Source: Roseiarcus sp963776665
GTDB lineage: Bacteria; Pseudomonadota; Alphaproteobacteria; Rhizobiales; Beijerinckiaceae
Assembly: GCA_963776665.1 (NCBI GenBank)
Contig: CAVZNQ010000022.1
Coordinates: forward strand, 26,822 to 90,821
Direction: 5' to 3'
DNA: 64,000 nt
Below the pieces are notes generated by a model. The model ran no database searches, was not told where the DNA came from, and worked only from the letters and a program-made list of their open reading frames with translations. Shown in pieces: positions 63,399 to 64,000 of the stretch. A program made the translations under genes and the position numbers. Within the stretch, counting starts at the first letter, position 1. Each line of letters opens with the position of its first letter.

Positions 63399-64000
63399 AT
63401 GAGTCCTTCCTCGCCGCCCGCGGTCCTCAGAGTCGAGCGCCTCGCCAAGTCGTTCGGCGACCTCGTGGCCGTGGACGCCATCGGCTTCCATGTCGCGCCG
63501 GGCGAGATTGTCGGGCTGGTCGGACCGAACGGCGCCGGCAAGACGACCACCATCAACATGATCCTCGGCGTGCTCGAGCCCAGCGCCGGGCGGATCGAGA
63601 TCGAAGGCGTCGACCTGGCTCAAGATCGCAGCCGCGCGCTGTCGAGCACCAACTTCGCCGCGGTCTACGCGCCGCTGCCCGGCAACCTCACCGTCGAGCA
63701 GAACCTGCGCGTGTTCGGCATGCTCTATGCCGTCACCAATCTTTCGGCGCGGATCGAGCGGCTGCTTACCGTTTATGACCTGGTCCGCTATCGGAGGACC
63801 AAGGCAGGGCTCTTGTCGTCGGGCGAGCAGACGCGTCTCAGCCTCGCCAAGGCGATGCTCAATCGCCCGCGGCTCCTGCTGCTCGACGAACCGACCGCCT
63901 CGATCGATCCCTCGAGCGCGCGCGAGATTCGCGCCGGCATCGCCAAGTTCGTCGACAACGGGCACTGCGGGGTGCTGTGGACGAGCCACAACATGTACGA
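63399..64000 (+). CDS. ABC transporter ATP-binding protein, 3' end outside window
   Basis: The frame from ATG 63399 stays open to the right edge (200 codons seen). Walker A is GPNGAGKTTTINMI and Walker B is LLLLDEPTASIDP. The signature motif reads LLSSGEQTRLSLAKA, where SGEQ stands for the usual SGGQ, and the switch His is in WTSHN. The gene probably continues with a permease partner beyond the window, typical of NodI/DrrA-type exporters. Substrate unknown. Confidence 0.9.
   Translation, partial: MSPSSPPAVLRVERLAKSFGDLVAVDAIGFHVAPGEIVGLVGPNGAGKTTTINMILGVLEPSAGRIEIEGVDLAQDRSRALSSTNFAAVYAPLPGNLTVEQNLRVFGMLYAVTNLSARIERLLTVYDLVRYRRTKAGLLSSGEQTRLSLAKAMLNRPRLLLLDEPTASIDPSSAREIRAGIAKFVDNGHCGVLWTSHNMY

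Overview
The window looks like the chromosome of a high-GC alphaproteobacterium, most likely of the order Hyphomicrobiales (Rhizobiales). The main evidence is a circularly permuted two-piece tmRNA gene beside an alphaproteobacterial SspB, a DUF4169/ribbon-helix-helix pair next to them, and an mdh-sucCD-sucAB-lpd block. Genus cannot be fixed from the sequence alone.

Layout. 1-3585 is an accessory edge: two tandem radical SAM genes (the first cut by the window), an IS110-family element with a frameshifted transposase, and a short wrecked fragment of a third radical SAM gene. 3586-9884 (minus strand) is a tight six-gene operon: two acyl-CoA dehydrogenases, pyroglutamyl peptidase, a GlcNAc kinase-like ATPase, NagA and glycerate 2-kinase. 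10042-16139 is the most unusual part. On the minus strand, an HExxH-type putative peptide hydroxylase overlaps an NRPS-like adenylation/carrier/thioesterase protein. Divergent from these on the plus strand is an array of five related small precursor-like genes, all carrying a GEGP-like motif. Two of the five are fused just after that motif to a peptidase S74-like self-cleaving domain. I read this as an undescribed RiPP-like (ribosomally made, modified peptide) system.

16194-26455 holds hydroxypyruvate isomerase (frameshifted), a large AsmA protein, DUF4169/RHH/SspB plus tmRNA, a secreted trypsin-like protease with a small secreted protein, and an ECF sigma/anti-sigma/cytochrome c/metallophosphoesterase operon. 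26541-30304 is cysS-GNAT-cimA. 30855-41742 is arginase followed by mdh, sucC, sucD, sucA, sucB and lpd, with small YciI-like and MAPEG genes interspersed. 41775-47005 encodes envelope functions: CDP-diacylglycerol pyrophosphatase, an L,D-transpeptidase, an exported PCMT-like methyltransferase, and a membrane spermidine-synthase-like protein. 47631-51177 has a rhodanese, dnaA, DUF952 and pyrD. 51626-53504 is a hypothetical gene plus an OmpA-domain membrane protein. 53566-58722 is a probable surface-glycan locus (glycosyltransferase, radical SAM/SPASM, AlgX/AlgJ-like, GT-C-like membrane protein). The right edge holds a persulfide dioxygenase-rhodanese fusion, a beta-lactamase-family hydrolase, a 1-Cys peroxiredoxin, a class III cyclase and the start of an ABC transporter.

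A caution: single-base indels break six otherwise complete genes (IS110 transposase, precursor 4, hyi, cysS twice, the spermidine-synthase-like gene, the OmpA-domain gene). All but one look like +1 insertions. Because cysS is normally essential, sequence error is a serious alternative to real gene decay.
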